This document shows positions 27,509 through 37,500 of a stretch of DNA of 64,000 nt, piece after piece (positions within the stretch are counted from its first letter, which is position 1; each line of letters begins with the position of its first letter). The position numbers and the translations under genes are program-made. Source of the DNA: an uncultured Bacteroidota bacterium (GTDB lineage Bacteria; Bacteroidota; Bacteroidia; Flavobacteriales; Flavobacteriaceae). Location: positions 62,001 through 126,000 of the forward strand of contig CACHVZ010000001.1 of assembly GCA_902583445.1 (NCBI GenBank), written 5' to 3'. Below the pieces are notes generated by a model. The model saw nothing but the letters and a program-made list of their open reading frames with translations. It did not search any database and was not told where the DNA came from.

Positions 27509-28864
27509 TTATTGCTCAGTTGACCAAACAGTCCATCCAAATACTCCTTCGTCAGCACCTTGGCCAGCACTAGGATTTGTTCCTATAGTTGCCCAATCAG
27601 AGAATACAGCATCTATATTAAACCCTGCTACAGAACTAGCACTCTCAGTAATTTTAGACTGAGTAAACTGACCGTTAAAATACCAATCAGAGAAAATTAC
27701 ATCTTCACTGCCACCAACTGTTGTACCAAATGTGTGTTGGTATGAATTAAAGTTGTAAGTTCCATCCATATCACCCCAAGATTCAATTTTAGATAATTCC
27801 GCTGCATCACCAAAAACGTGAACATCAGTAACTGTTCCTTGGAAGTTTTCTCTTACCTTACCTAACTGATCAGAATCTGTTGCAGTTTCAGTGTATCTAG
27901 CATACACAGTTAAGCCACTAATTAAGTTTTTTGCTCTGTAACTAGCTACTTTTGAACCATCCATTTCGAAAACTCCATCTGAATCATACGTTAATTCAAC
28001 AACTGCATTTGTTACAGTACCACTGTATGCCATATCAACATCAATGGAATCATCGTTTGCATTAACAATTACTATGTTTTCAATATCAACAGATCCACCA
28101 AAAAATTCAACTCCATCATCTTCACTTCCAAGAATTTCAATATTCTTAATTGAAGTTCCAGCACCTACACCTCCTAAAGTAAGACCTTGAATTTCTTCAT
28201 CTGGAGCTACTTCTGTTCCAGTATGTCTTATAGAGACGTAATTTAATACTCCTGAGGAATCACTATTGTCATCACCACCATAGTAGTTCCAAATTTCACC
28301 AGCAACACCTTCAACACCTTCTATTCCTCTTTCAGGAGATGAGTTAGAAATCTTTGCTTTACCAAGAAGAATTAATCCACCCCAAAGACCCCTGTCTTTA
28401 GATGTTCTGTTAGTTGAAGCTGAGGTTAAAGAAATATTATCATTAATATCTGTCATTATAATTGGATTATCGTAACTACCATCAGCAATAATTTGACCTC
28501 CTCTTGAAATTACAAGTGCAGTTGCATCAGCAAGTTGACCCTCACCAGCTTTGATGATTGTTCCAGCCTCAATGATTAATCGTGCACCGGACATTACAAC
28601 AACTTTACCTCTTATAATGTGAATAGACTCTGCCTTCCATGTTTCGTCAGAGAAAATTTTAGTTATACCACCATCAACACCATGCTCAACTGTAGCTGGA
28701 GCACTAGGTGTAGTAGGAGTTGTAGGTGTGGTAGGTGTAGTAACAGTAACAGTTTCAGTTACAGTAACAGTTTCTACTACAGTTCGCACGTCATCATCTT
28801 TAGAACATGCAACAAATACGATTGCAACTAGTGCAATAATTGAGTAAATTTTAGTGTTTTTCAT
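27509..28864 (-). CDS. Surface lipoprotein with predicted parallel beta-helix fold
   Basis: A 451-residue lipoprotein (lipobox VFVAC, C20, followed by an acidic SKDDD sequence that in Bacteroidota can direct surface export). A low-complexity linker holds TV repeats (about 28-42) and PTTPTTP repeats (43-54). The rest is rich in V/I/G/D turns such as ISRGGQIIADGSYDNPIIMTD and GGVGAGTSIKNIEILGSEDD, as in right-handed beta-helix proteins. Similar proteins are often encoded beside TonB receptors without SusD, so it may be a substrate-binding partner. The strong terminator after it suggests it is made in excess of the receptor. Ligand unknown. Confidence 0.7.
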   Translation of the reverse strand: MKNTKIYSIIALVAIVFVACSKDDDVRTVVETVTVTETVTVTTPTTPTTPTTPSAPATVEHGVDGGITKIFSDETWKAESIHIIRGKVVVMSGARLIIEAGTIIKAGEGQLADATALVISRGGQIIADGSYDNPIIMTDINDNISLTSASTNRTSKDRGLWGGLILLGKAKISNSSPERGIEGVEGVAGEIWNYYGGDDNSDSSGVLNYVSIRHTGTEVAPDEEIQGLTLGGVGAGTSIKNIEILGSEDDGVEFFGGSVDIENIVIVNANDDSIDVDMAYSGTVTNAVVELTYDSDGVFEMDGSKVASYRAKNLISGLTVYARYTETATDSDQLGKVRENFQGTVTDVHVFGDAAELSKIESWGDMDGTYNFNSYQHTFGTTVGGSEDVIFSDWYFNGQFTQSKITESASSVAGFNIDAVFSDWATIGTNPSAGQGADEGVFGWTVWSTEQ

Positions 28865-28888
28865 AATTTATTATTATAATTTATGGAA

Positions 28889-28896
28889 CAAATGTA
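28889..28896 (-). promoter_or_regulatory. Candidate -7 promoter box of the lipoprotein gene
   Basis: The minus strand reads TACATTTG, matching TAnnTTTG, 25-32 bases before the lipoprotein start. A -33 element is not evident. Confidence 0.42.
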
Positions 28897-29118
28897 TTTT
28901 TTTGTTTTCGGGGTTTATTTAATTAGGAATTAACAAAACTTTTATTTAATGTTAATTTTTGTTGTCAAATGTTAACTAAATATTATGTACTATAATATGT
29001 TAGATTAATATTTTTTGAAAAGTTTCTTGTAAATTTTAGCCCTCAAAAAATAATAGGGTTAACTAATATTTGGATTTAAATAGAAAAAAGTTATAATTTC
29101 GCCTTTAAACCGTATTTT

Positions 29119-29418
29119 ATGTCCAAGTTTGGTGAGCTTTTAGATGAAAAAAAACCTTTGCTTTTGGTTTTTTTTAGTGAGCTGGATGAAATTTCAACAT
29201 CTCTTCATCCTGTTCTAAAAGATGTTGCTGCTGCGCTTGGTGATAAGGGTAAAGTGATTAAAATAAATACTGAAAAAAATATTAAACTATCAGAAGCATT
29301 AAGAGTTAAAGTTATTCCTACTTTAATGATTTACAAGTATGGTGAAATGGTTTGGAGACAAAGTGGAGACCAAGATGCAAATACTCTGATAAGCTTAATG
29401 AAAGACCAGCTTAACTAA
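29119..29418 (+). CDS. Thioredoxin-fold protein lacking the CxxC active site
   Basis: A 99-residue protein with the size and secondary-structure pattern of thioredoxin: LLLVFFSELDEISTSLHPVL, then GKVIKINTEKN, the cis-proline segment VIPTLMIYKYGE, and the C-terminal helix. The position of the CxxC active site reads SELDEIS, with no cysteine, so it cannot act as a dithiol oxidoreductase. It may be a scaffold or substrate-binding member. It is convergent with the DUF2723 gene, and an inverted repeat spans their junction. Confidence 0.82.
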   Translation: MSKFGELLDEKKPLLLVFFSELDEISTSLHPVLKDVAAALGDKGKVIKINTEKNIKLSEALRVKVIPTLMIYKYGEMVWRQSGDQDANTLISLMKDQLN

Positions 29419-29463
29419 GGAATGAATATTTTGTTGAATTTATGTTTATTAATTAGTTAAGCT
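29408..29463. terminator. Inverted repeat at the convergent junction, possible bidirectional terminator
   Basis: AGCTTAACTAA (29408-29418) and TTAGTTAAGCT (29453-29463) form an 11-bp inverted repeat with a 34-nt loop. It covers the thioredoxin-like stop codon and is followed by CTTTTATT. The long loop and low GC make it a weak terminator candidate. Confidence 0.4.
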
Positions 29464-29466
29464 CTT

Positions 29467-32400
29467 TTATTCTACAATATTTTTTAAAAGCTCATCAAGA
29501 TTCTTTTTATAATTATCATATAACTCACTATTAAAAAGTTCTATGCTGTTTATAATCTTGCTGTAATTATTAATATCAGAAGTAATTCCCTCTATGTAGA
29601 AAATTTGTTCTTCTTCATCTAGGTTTGAAAAAGCGGAAACTCTTCTAATTAAAAGATCTTCTATTTTATCAATAATCTCTTTTGAATATTCAAGCTCATT
29701 AGACTTTACAAGAGAAATAATAAAATCGGAAACTGACATATAATAATCAAACTCACCATATATAAAGTTAAATTTTTCAGAACTAGAAATAAATCTTTTT
29801 ATTTCATCAACTGTCATTTCACTTGCATCAAAAACCAACATAGTTTTTATAAGATTTCTATATCTCTCAATGTCAGATACTATCTCCTCACCAACATTAT
29901 ATTGGTTAAAAATTTCAAGCGACGAATAATAATTTAATCTGTCAGAATATTTTAAAGAGATCTTTTTTACTATATCCTGTGCTTTCAAATCTTTGTCAAT
30001 TTTATAATATCCCTCAATAAAAGGAGTCCATAAACTATAATATCCATAAAAATCAATTGGCATTTTTTCAAAAGCAAGATCTATTATCTCTTCTGCTCTA
30101 TCATATTGCCCCTCTAGAATTAAAGTCTCTGATAATCTTGATAAATTACTTCTAAATGAAATACTATTTTTTCTTGTCTCTGGGTCGTGATAAATCTCAG
30201 TGCTTTCAGAATTACCCCATGACCATTTTTTTACAATATCATACATTAGATCAGAATCAACTCTACCCATTTCATATGGATTGCTTCTGTCAATAGGTGT
30301 TCTTATTGGAACTAATTTATATACTAGGCCATCTAATTGAAGATAGTCTTTCATCCATATATATTCAGAATCCTCATAACTACCTCCGGTAAAATATATT
30401 GGCCTCTTCCAATCGTTATTAGCCAGAATATCTAACATTAAAATTTGATTTTTTGTTATAATAGATTCAGGCAGGTCAATATCAATATAATCAACTATAA
30501 GATCTTCATCTTCTTTATTTACAATTCCACTTTCTATTACATTCTCTTTATTAACAGATAGTCTAATTTTATTTGTTGGATAAAAAACAGTTTCAAGCGC
30601 ATTCTCAGGATAATCGCTTGTATCACCTCCTGCTTGGGTTATTAAGTTCCTATATTTAGTTCTTGGATTATCGCTAGCAACCCAGTTAACAAAATCCCCT
30701 ATATCCCATCTTACAGAATCAAGCAGATTCTCATATCTTATATAGTCTCTAATACCAAAAGCATATGCTTCATGTTCCATTTGTGAAGGTATAGGACTAC
30801 TTTCATATGCTCTTCTTTTCATCTGGTCAATATACCAATCAGTTGCTAAAAGACTTGTATTGATAGTCCTTACATCAGTTCTAAATTCTTCAATCTCTTG
30901 CGCATACCATAGAGCAAAAGTATCATTATCACCAATTGTAAAAATCATTGCATCTCTATCCTCATCAATTGATTGCAGATATGCTTTTGCTAGAGATTGT
31001 GCAGTATACCTATCTGATCTGTCATGATCATCCCAATTATTACTTGCCATTAAAAAAGGAACCGACAATAAACACAATGAGTAAAGACCTCCTTGTAAAA
31101 GTTTACTATTATATTTTTTCAAATAATATGAAATTGCTGCATAACCCATACCTATCCAAATGGAGAAAACATAGAAAGATCCAACTAGAGCATAATCTCT
31201 TTCTCTTGGCTCAAAAGGTCTTTCATTTAAATAAAACTTTAATGCAAGACCAGTAAACAAGAATAGTAGTAGTAATGTCCAGAAGGATTTTATATCATAC
31301 TTATAACAGAACAGAAGTCCAATAATTCCAAGTAATAGAGGTAGGAAAAAATAAGTGTTTCTTGCTTTATTATTTTTCTGATCCTGATCTGTTGAATCTT
31401 GATTCCCGATTCTTAACTCATCAATAAACTTAATACCACTTATCCAGTTTCCATTCATAATTGAATAGTCACCTTGAATATCATTTTGTCTACCTGCAAA
31501 ATTCCACATGAAATATCGCCAATACATGTAATTTATCTGATAGGAAAAAAGAAAACTTAGGTTATCAAAAAGAGTCGGTTTGCTAATATTAAGATAAGGG
31601 CCTAAAGATCTAAAGAACTCATTGTAATCATCACCATCAACTTCACCTTGTAACTCTCTATTTAGAAACTCATTTACACTTTCGACAATTACCTGTTCAT
31701 TTTTATATCTATCAAGAATCTCAAACTTTAATGGATTAGTAAAGTTCATATAGTTTGCTGCATGATTAGAGCTCCACAACCTTGGAATCAAACCTCTATG
31801 TTTTGAATTTGAATTTATCTCAGAATCCTCCCAATAATTTACAACCTTATACCTTCCTGTAGTATAATCTCTTTCGTATTTTGGTTTTCCATCAACATAT
31901 GGTTCTTTGTCGTCTTGTGGTGCATATATATCAGAGAACATTGGTCCATAAAAAAGATAAGTTTTTGGATACTGCTCTAGCCTGTAATATGCTAAAAGTG
32001 TTCTTGCATCAGATGGTGAATTCTCGTTGATTACAGTTTTGGCATTAGATCTTATCGGTATCATTAACCATGATGAAAACCCTATAAATACAAATAAAAC
32101 AGATAAAAAAAGAGTATTTAACTGAACCATTCCTTTCGATCTAGTATATGATAATCCCTTATAAAAAATTACAATCATTAATAGACCGGCAATTATTGTT
32201 CCGGAGTTAAATGGTAACCCAAATGAGTTTACAAAGAAAACTTCTAGTTGACCAAAAATCGATAAAGTTGAGGGTAATAATAGTTTAAAAATAAACAGTA
32301 ATACTGATACAGATATTATGTTAGCTATTAAGAAACCCTTTAGGGAAACATCTTTATATTTTCTAAAATAGTATATCATTACAATAGCTGGTATTGTTAG

Positions 32401-32979
32401 TATTGCCATAAAGTGAACGCCGAATGATAAACCAATTAAAAATGAAATTAGTAATAACCATTTATCACCTCTTTCATTTTCAAAGTCTTTATCCCATCTT
32501 AACCCAGCCCAAAAAGTTGAAGAGAGAAAAAGCATAGCTAATGCATATACCTCAGTTTCAACTGCGTTAAACCAGAAGCTATCTGAAAAAGTAAATGCTA
32601 ATGCACCAATTGATGCACTTAGAATTGTTGCCCATGAATTTTTGAATTCATTTTCCTTGAAAATTTTATTTAAAATCAAGGTTGTTGACCAGAATAAGAA
32701 TAATATTACAAATGCACTAGATACTACTGATAGAAAATTTACTGCAAGCGCTATTAAATCATTGCTAGGGGCAAATAATGAAAAAATTGCACCCATCATT
32801 TGATGAAAAGGAGCTCCAGGTGGATGACCAATCTGAAGCTTTGCAGAAGTTGAAATATATTCACCTGCATCCCAATAGCTAGCAGTTGGCTCTACAGTTA
32901 ATCCATATGTAAATAGGGCAACCGAAAACAGAATCCAACCTGCTACATTGTTAATTTTTCGAAACTTAGTTTCGGACAT
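29467..32979 (-). CDS. DUF2723 multi-membrane protein, putative GT-C glycosyltransferase with TPR-like C-terminus
   Basis: A 1170-residue membrane protein. The first half has about a dozen hydrophobic helices and the DUF2723 hallmark near the N-terminus, PTASYWDAGEYISTSAKLQIGHPPGAPFHQM (split here: ASYWDAGEY and GHPPGAP). The acidic DxGE site resembles GT-C glycosyltransferases. DUF2723 is related to eukaryotic TMEM260, a protein O-mannosyltransferase, so an O-glycosylation role at the cell envelope is plausible. The C-terminal 500 residues are soluble, with helical repeat character near 950-1050. It stands alone on the minus strand. Confidence 0.83.
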   Translation of the reverse strand: MSETKFRKINNVAGWILFSVALFTYGLTVEPTASYWDAGEYISTSAKLQIGHPPGAPFHQMMGAIFSLFAPSNDLIALAVNFLSVVSSAFVILFLFWSTTLILNKIFKENEFKNSWATILSASIGALAFTFSDSFWFNAVETEVYALAMLFLSSTFWAGLRWDKDFENERGDKWLLLISFLIGLSFGVHFMAILTIPAIVMIYYFRKYKDVSLKGFLIANIISVSVLLFIFKLLLPSTLSIFGQLEVFFVNSFGLPFNSGTIIAGLLMIVIFYKGLSYTRSKGMVQLNTLFLSVLFVFIGFSSWLMIPIRSNAKTVINENSPSDARTLLAYYRLEQYPKTYLFYGPMFSDIYAPQDDKEPYVDGKPKYERDYTTGRYKVVNYWEDSEINSNSKHRGLIPRLWSSNHAANYMNFTNPLKFEILDRYKNEQVIVESVNEFLNRELQGEVDGDDYNEFFRSLGPYLNISKPTLFDNLSFLFSYQINYMYWRYFMWNFAGRQNDIQGDYSIMNGNWISGIKFIDELRIGNQDSTDQDQKNNKARNTYFFLPLLLGIIGLLFCYKYDIKSFWTLLLLFLFTGLALKFYLNERPFEPRERDYALVGSFYVFSIWIGMGYAAISYYLKKYNSKLLQGGLYSLCLLSVPFLMASNNWDDHDRSDRYTAQSLAKAYLQSIDEDRDAMIFTIGDNDTFALWYAQEIEEFRTDVRTINTSLLATDWYIDQMKRRAYESSPIPSQMEHEAYAFGIRDYIRYENLLDSVRWDIGDFVNWVASDNPRTKYRNLITQAGGDTSDYPENALETVFYPTNKIRLSVNKENVIESGIVNKEDEDLIVDYIDIDLPESIITKNQILMLDILANNDWKRPIYFTGGSYEDSEYIWMKDYLQLDGLVYKLVPIRTPIDRSNPYEMGRVDSDLMYDIVKKWSWGNSESTEIYHDPETRKNSISFRSNLSRLSETLILEGQYDRAEEIIDLAFEKMPIDFYGYYSLWTPFIEGYYKIDKDLKAQDIVKKISLKYSDRLNYYSSLEIFNQYNVGEEIVSDIERYRNLIKTMLVFDASEMTVDEIKRFISSSEKFNFIYGEFDYYMSVSDFIISLVKSNELEYSKEIIDKIEDLLIRRVSAFSNLDEEEQIFYIEGITSDINNYSKIINSIELFNSELYDNYKKNLDELLKNIVE

Positions 32980-33015
32980 TATTTGATCAATTAATTTAAG
33001 TTCAGGTTAATTTAA

Positions 33016-36000
33016 TTACATTGAAACACTTATATAATCTAACTCAAGATTCTTAAAGCTTGAATTAAAATTTGGTATATCATTGGAAATAATTGTGTCA
33101 TATATTTCCAATTGTTTATTAACTTTTTCAATTAATTCATTCTTTACATTAATGTCTTGGTCTGTAGGTCTAAAATCACCACCTCTAAAAGCAGAATTTA
33201 GATTACCTAAGTTATTTGTTAGCTTAACTCCATAATTTAATGGATCCTGATTACTTTGATTCTTTGTTTGATATAATTCATTTTCAACCTTATCTAAAGA
33301 ACTTAAAATTGACTTTGAATCTTCGATTAAATCCTTTGTAAGTTCATTGTCAGAATATTCTGACTGAAACTTTTTAAAATCATTTTTAATTTTTCTAATG
33401 TTAATTATTGCTTTGTGAGCTTTATCCACAACCGCATTAACCTCATTAACAAAATCGAATTGAGCTTTAATATCATCAATTGATCCTTCTGAAGTTGGGT
33501 CTTTTAAAATTGTAAAATTTTTAGAAAGCTCTACACCATTAGTAGATAATTTTACAATATAATCTCCTGGAACTGCTTTAGCACCAGAAAAATCTGCTCC
33601 CCATAAAACCATTTTATCAAGTCTTTTTGCTCCTGGATATTTCATGTCCCAAACAAAAGAATTTCCTCCTTGTTTAACTTTCATTGAGTTCTCTTTGCTT
33701 TTATTTGAAAACTCCTTTATCAGTCCACCATCATTGGAGTGAATGGAAAGCTTAACCTCATCATTTTCTTTATCAAAGTTTGGAAGATAATAATGAACAA
33801 TAACTCCATTTGGAAGATTAGTCCCTGCCGTCAATGATTTCATTCCACCACCACCTCTCATTCTATATGAATCTTTTGGCTTGTATAGTTTAGCTTCATT
33901 AGAAGATTCACTTAATTGATGCAGAACTGTTAGGTCATCTAGAATCCAAATACTTCTTCCTTGAGTTGCAACAATAAGTGAGTTATCTTTTATTGTTAAA
34001 TCAGTAATTGGAACAATAGGTAAGTTTTTTTGAAATTTATTCCAACTGTTACCCTTATCAAAAGAAATATACATTCCTGTTTCGGTACCTGCATAAAGAA
34101 TATTTTTATTCACCTTATCTGATCTAACTACTCTTGTAAAGTGTTCGCTCTCTATTCCAGATGTAATTAATTTCCAATTTTTTCCATAATCCTCAGTTAC
34201 ATATAAATAAGGTGTAAAGTCACCTAGCTTGTATCTTGTTCCTGCTATGTATGCAGTCCCTGTATCAAAAGAAGAGGCGTCAATACTATTTATCATCATC
34301 CAATCTGGCATTTTCTTTGGAGTTACATTCTCCCATGTGTTTCCACCATCTTTTGTTAAATGGATCAATCCATCATCACTACCAACCCAAATCAATCCTT
34401 CTTGAATTGGAGATTCATCAACAGCGAATAGAGTTGCATAATATTCTACTCCGGTATTATCTTGAGTAATAGGGCCACCAGATGAAACAAGTTTTGTCTT
34501 GTCATTTCTTGTTAAATCAGGACTAATTGTCTCCCAACTTTGCCCCTCATCATTAGAAAGATGAACATGATTAGAAAAAGTATAGAGTTTTGACGAATCA
34601 TGTTTACTAAAAGCAATTGGGAAGTTCCAATTAAATCTATATTTCATGACTTCAGCACCTTCACCAAGAGTTGTAATTGGCCATACATTAATTACTCTAG
34701 AGGTGTTTTTTTCATGATTCCTTCTTTCTAAAAACCCTAAGTAGCTACCTCCATAAACAATTTCATTATTATTAGGATCAATAGCAATATGACCTGACTC
34801 TCCACCAGCAGTACTTTCCCAGTCATTATCACTTATGCTATAACCTAAACTTCTATGTCTTACTCTTTGGGTAGAATTATCTTGTTGAGCAACATAGATT
34901 CTGTAAGGAAATGAATTATCAGTAGTTACTCTGTAGTACTGAGCTGTTGGTTGATTAAAATAAGTACTCCATGTTTTTCCTTTATCATAAGTTACTTGAG
35001 CACCTCCATCATCAGCAATTATCATCCTTGAATTATCTTCAGGAGCAATCCATAAATCATGGTGGTCTCCATGATTCGCATTACTTGACTTAAAAGTTTT
35101 ACCTCCATCATCTGAGAAGTGATATGAAACATTCATTACATATACGCCATCTATATCTTGCGTATCAGCATAAATTTTTGAATAATACCAAGCTCTTTGT
35201 CTTAGAGATCTGCTACTATTTGTATGAATCCAGTTTTCGCCTCCGTCATCAGATCTATATACACCTCCCTTTTCTTGATTTTCAACAATTGCCCAAACTC
35301 TTTCTGAATTAACTGGCGATACAGTTACTCCAATTACACCAATCGTTCCAGTTGGGAAACCATTATTTTTACTAATCTTAATCCAACTCTCTCCACTATC
35401 AATACTTTTCCATAAATCAGAGCCTTCACCTCCACTGCTTAAACTATGAGATGTTCTTTGAACTCTCCATGTAGATGCATATAAAATTCTTGGATTATTT
35501 GGGTCCATTACAATTTCAAATGCTCCAGAAAGGTTATTTGCAAAAAGAACTTTTTTCCATGTTAATCCTCCATCAACAGATTTATAAACTCCTCTATCAT
35601 TTGTTGGTTTATAAATATTACCAAGAACAGCAGCATAGACTATGTTATTGTCGTTAGGATCAATCACTATTCTAGGAATGTGTCTTGAATTTGGTAATCC
35701 AGAAAACTTCCATGTTTTACCAGCATCAACACTTTTAAATACCCCGTATCCAGATGATACATTTCCTCTAATTGTAACCTCACCACCACCAACATATATT
35801 ACATTTGAATCATTACTAGCAACTGCAATTGAACCAATACTTCCACCAAAGAAACCATCTGAAATATTTTCATAAGTTTTACCTCCATCTTGTGTTTTCC
35901 ATACTCCACCTCCAGTAGCACCAAAATAATATAAGTCGGTTTGTCCAGTAACTCCAACAACCGCAGCAGATCTCCCACCTCTAAATGGCCCAATTTCTCT

Positions 36001-36138
36001 GTATTCAACTGACTCATGAAGAGCCTGATCAAAAGTTATACTATTTTTTGATTTTTTTTGTGAGTATAAGTTTGTATTAGATAAAAGAATAGTAATACAA
36101 AAAATCGTTATAAGATTTAATATTTTTTTTAAAGTCAT
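33016..36138 (-). CDS. Exported sortilin/BNR-repeat beta-propeller protein
   Basis: A 1040-residue secreted protein with a signal peptide (LNLITIFCITILLSNTNLYS). It has many DGGxTW/DxGKTW Asp-box repeats, for example TQDGGKTYENI, SVDAGKTWKF, SVDGGLTWKK, SDDGGENWIH and TKDGGNTWENV, which form VPS10/sortilin-like seven- to ten-bladed propellers. A helical C-terminal region (about 900-1040) follows a beta-sandwich-like segment. I prefer ATG 36138 (MTLKKILN) to the first ATG at 36180, because only the former begins a proper signal peptide. Often annotated as glycosyl hydrolase, but no catalytic residues can be assigned; it may be a peptidase-like or binding protein. Confidence 0.8.
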   Translation of the reverse strand: MTLKKILNLITIFCITILLSNTNLYSQKKSKNSITFDQALHESVEYREIGPFRGGRSAAVVGVTGQTDLYYFGATGGGVWKTQDGGKTYENISDGFFGGSIGSIAVASNDSNVIYVGGGEVTIRGNVSSGYGVFKSVDAGKTWKFSGLPNSRHIPRIVIDPNDNNIVYAAVLGNIYKPTNDRGVYKSVDGGLTWKKVLFANNLSGAFEIVMDPNNPRILYASTWRVQRTSHSLSSGGEGSDLWKSIDSGESWIKISKNNGFPTGTIGVIGVTVSPVNSERVWAIVENQEKGGVYRSDDGGENWIHTNSSRSLRQRAWYYSKIYADTQDIDGVYVMNVSYHFSDDGGKTFKSSNANHGDHHDLWIAPEDNSRMIIADDGGAQVTYDKGKTWSTYFNQPTAQYYRVTTDNSFPYRIYVAQQDNSTQRVRHRSLGYSISDNDWESTAGGESGHIAIDPNNNEIVYGGSYLGFLERRNHEKNTSRVINVWPITTLGEGAEVMKYRFNWNFPIAFSKHDSSKLYTFSNHVHLSNDEGQSWETISPDLTRNDKTKLVSSGGPITQDNTGVEYYATLFAVDESPIQEGLIWVGSDDGLIHLTKDGGNTWENVTPKKMPDWMMINSIDASSFDTGTAYIAGTRYKLGDFTPYLYVTEDYGKNWKLITSGIESEHFTRVVRSDKVNKNILYAGTETGMYISFDKGNSWNKFQKNLPIVPITDLTIKDNSLIVATQGRSIWILDDLTVLHQLSESSNEAKLYKPKDSYRMRGGGGMKSLTAGTNLPNGVIVHYYLPNFDKENDEVKLSIHSNDGGLIKEFSNKSKENSMKVKQGGNSFVWDMKYPGAKRLDKMVLWGADFSGAKAVPGDYIVKLSTNGVELSKNFTILKDPTSEGSIDDIKAQFDFVNEVNAVVDKAHKAIINIRKIKNDFKKFQSEYSDNELTKDLIEDSKSILSSLDKVENELYQTKNQSNQDPLNYGVKLTNNLGNLNSAFRGGDFRPTDQDINVKNELIEKVNKQLEIYDTIISNDIPNFNSSFKNLELDYISVSM

Positions 36139-36213
36139 ATTTGATATATTTACAGAGGCAAAGTAAAATAAAATATTCAATTTTCATATAGAATTATTGA
36201 GTATTAAATAAGG

Positions 36214-37470
36214 ATGGATACATACGCAAACATACTATTGATTACTATTCCTATTTTTTTAGTATTAATTACAATCGAAATATTATATGGTGTCTGGAAG
36301 AAAGATCAACAGCACTCATTTATGGATACTATATCAAGCTTAAGTTCAGGTTTTACAAATTTACTTGTAGATATTCTAGGATTAGGTATAATAATTTTTT
36401 CATATCCATTCTTCTATGAAAGACTTAAGGTTATTGATCTTGAAGAGAGTATTCTTCTATATTTTATTGCTTTTGTCTGTATTGATTTTGCAAGTTATTG
36501 TCACCACAGACTTAATCACTCAATAAATATTTTTTGGAATATGCATGTGATTCATCATAGCAGTGAAGAATTCAATCTTGCCTGTGCCTTAAGGCAAAGT
36601 ATTACTAATAATTTAGGCATTGGAGTATTGTTCCTAATTCCTGCAGCATCTTTAGGCGTACCACCACAAGTAATTGCTATTTTGGGACCACTTCATCTCT
36701 TTGGTCAATTTTGGTATCATACAAAGCATATAGGGAAGTTAGGTTGGTTAGAATATATTCTTGTAACCCCCTCACAGCATAGAGTTCATCATGCTATTAA
36801 TAAAGAATATATTGATAAGAATCTTGCAGCAATTTTTTGTGTTTGGGATAGAGCCTTCGGAACTTTTCAAGAAGAACTTGATGATGTTCCATGTGTATAT
36901 GGAACATTAAAGCCTGTTGAGACTTGGAATCCAATTTGGATAAATTTTCAACATTTATGGTGCCTAATTCAAGATGCTTGGTATACAAATAGTTTAAAGG
37001 ATAAATTTAGAATATGGTTTATGCCCACAGGTTGGAGACCAGAAGATGTAACAAAAAAATTACCTAGAGCTAAAGTTGAAAATGTATATAGCCAGGAAAA
37101 GTATAAACCAGAGTATAAATTGATTCATAAAATATTCGCTGGATTCCATTTTGTAGTGCAAAATATAATTCTATTTGTATTTTTAACTTCATTTTCAGAC
37201 ATATCTTTAGCGGATAAAACCGCATATTTTATCTTAATCTTTTCAACTATTTTTAGTTCTACATCTGTGATGGATGGATTTAAATGGTCAACTACATTTG
37301 AATTCTTGAGAATATTTATTGGAATAGCAATTATCATCTACAGTCAAGAGTTTAATCTTACATATAATTTTACTCTTGCAACTTTCTTGATATCATATTT
37401 TGCTGTATCTGCAATTCTGAATTTTTTGCTTATTAAATCAGTACCTCTGCGTAATATTCAAGAAATTTAA
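36214..37470 (+). CDS. Fatty acid hydroxylase / sterol desaturase family membrane protein
   Basis: A 418-residue integral membrane di-iron oxygenase. Histidine clusters that bind the di-iron centre are visible: HHRLNHS (about 97-103), HVIHHSS (about 112-118) and HRVHHAIN (about 190-197). The length and the C-terminal extra helices resemble alkylglycerol monooxygenase-like members rather than short sterol desaturases. Substrate is probably a lipid but cannot be assigned. It is divergent from the sortilin-like gene and precedes tRNA-Gln. Confidence 0.86.
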   Translation: MDTYANILLITIPIFLVLITIEILYGVWKKDQQHSFMDTISSLSSGFTNLLVDILGLGIIIFSYPFFYERLKVIDLEESILLYFIAFVCIDFASYCHHRLNHSINIFWNMHVIHHSSEEFNLACALRQSITNNLGIGVLFLIPAASLGVPPQVIAILGPLHLFGQFWYHTKHIGKLGWLEYILVTPSQHRVHHAINKEYIDKNLAAIFCVWDRAFGTFQEELDDVPCVYGTLKPVETWNPIWINFQHLWCLIQDAWYTNSLKDKFRIWFMPTGWRPEDVTKKLPRAKVENVYSQEKYKPEYKLIHKIFAGFHFVVQNIILFVFLTSFSDISLADKTAYFILIFSTIFSSTSVMDGFKWSTTFEFLRIFIGIAIIIYSQEFNLTYNFTLATFLISYFAVSAILNFLLIKSVPLRNIQEI

Positions 37471-37500
37471 TAAATATATCTTTTAAAGAAAAAAATCATT

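Noticed and set aside
28681-28790. Short tandem repeats considered as a microsatellite or CRISPR remnant
   Set aside because: They encode the Thr/Pro/Val linker after the lipobox of the lipoprotein, and there are no spacers.
28951-28980. Three TGTT-type decamers upstream of the lipoprotein as a second PHO box
   Set aside because: They are spaced 10 bp, not 11, and lie about 55 bp from the -7 box of that gene. The evidence is too weak.
30948-31256. 102-codon plus-strand frame inside the DUF2723 gene
   Set aside because: It is antisense to a long well-supported gene and has no recognisable domain.
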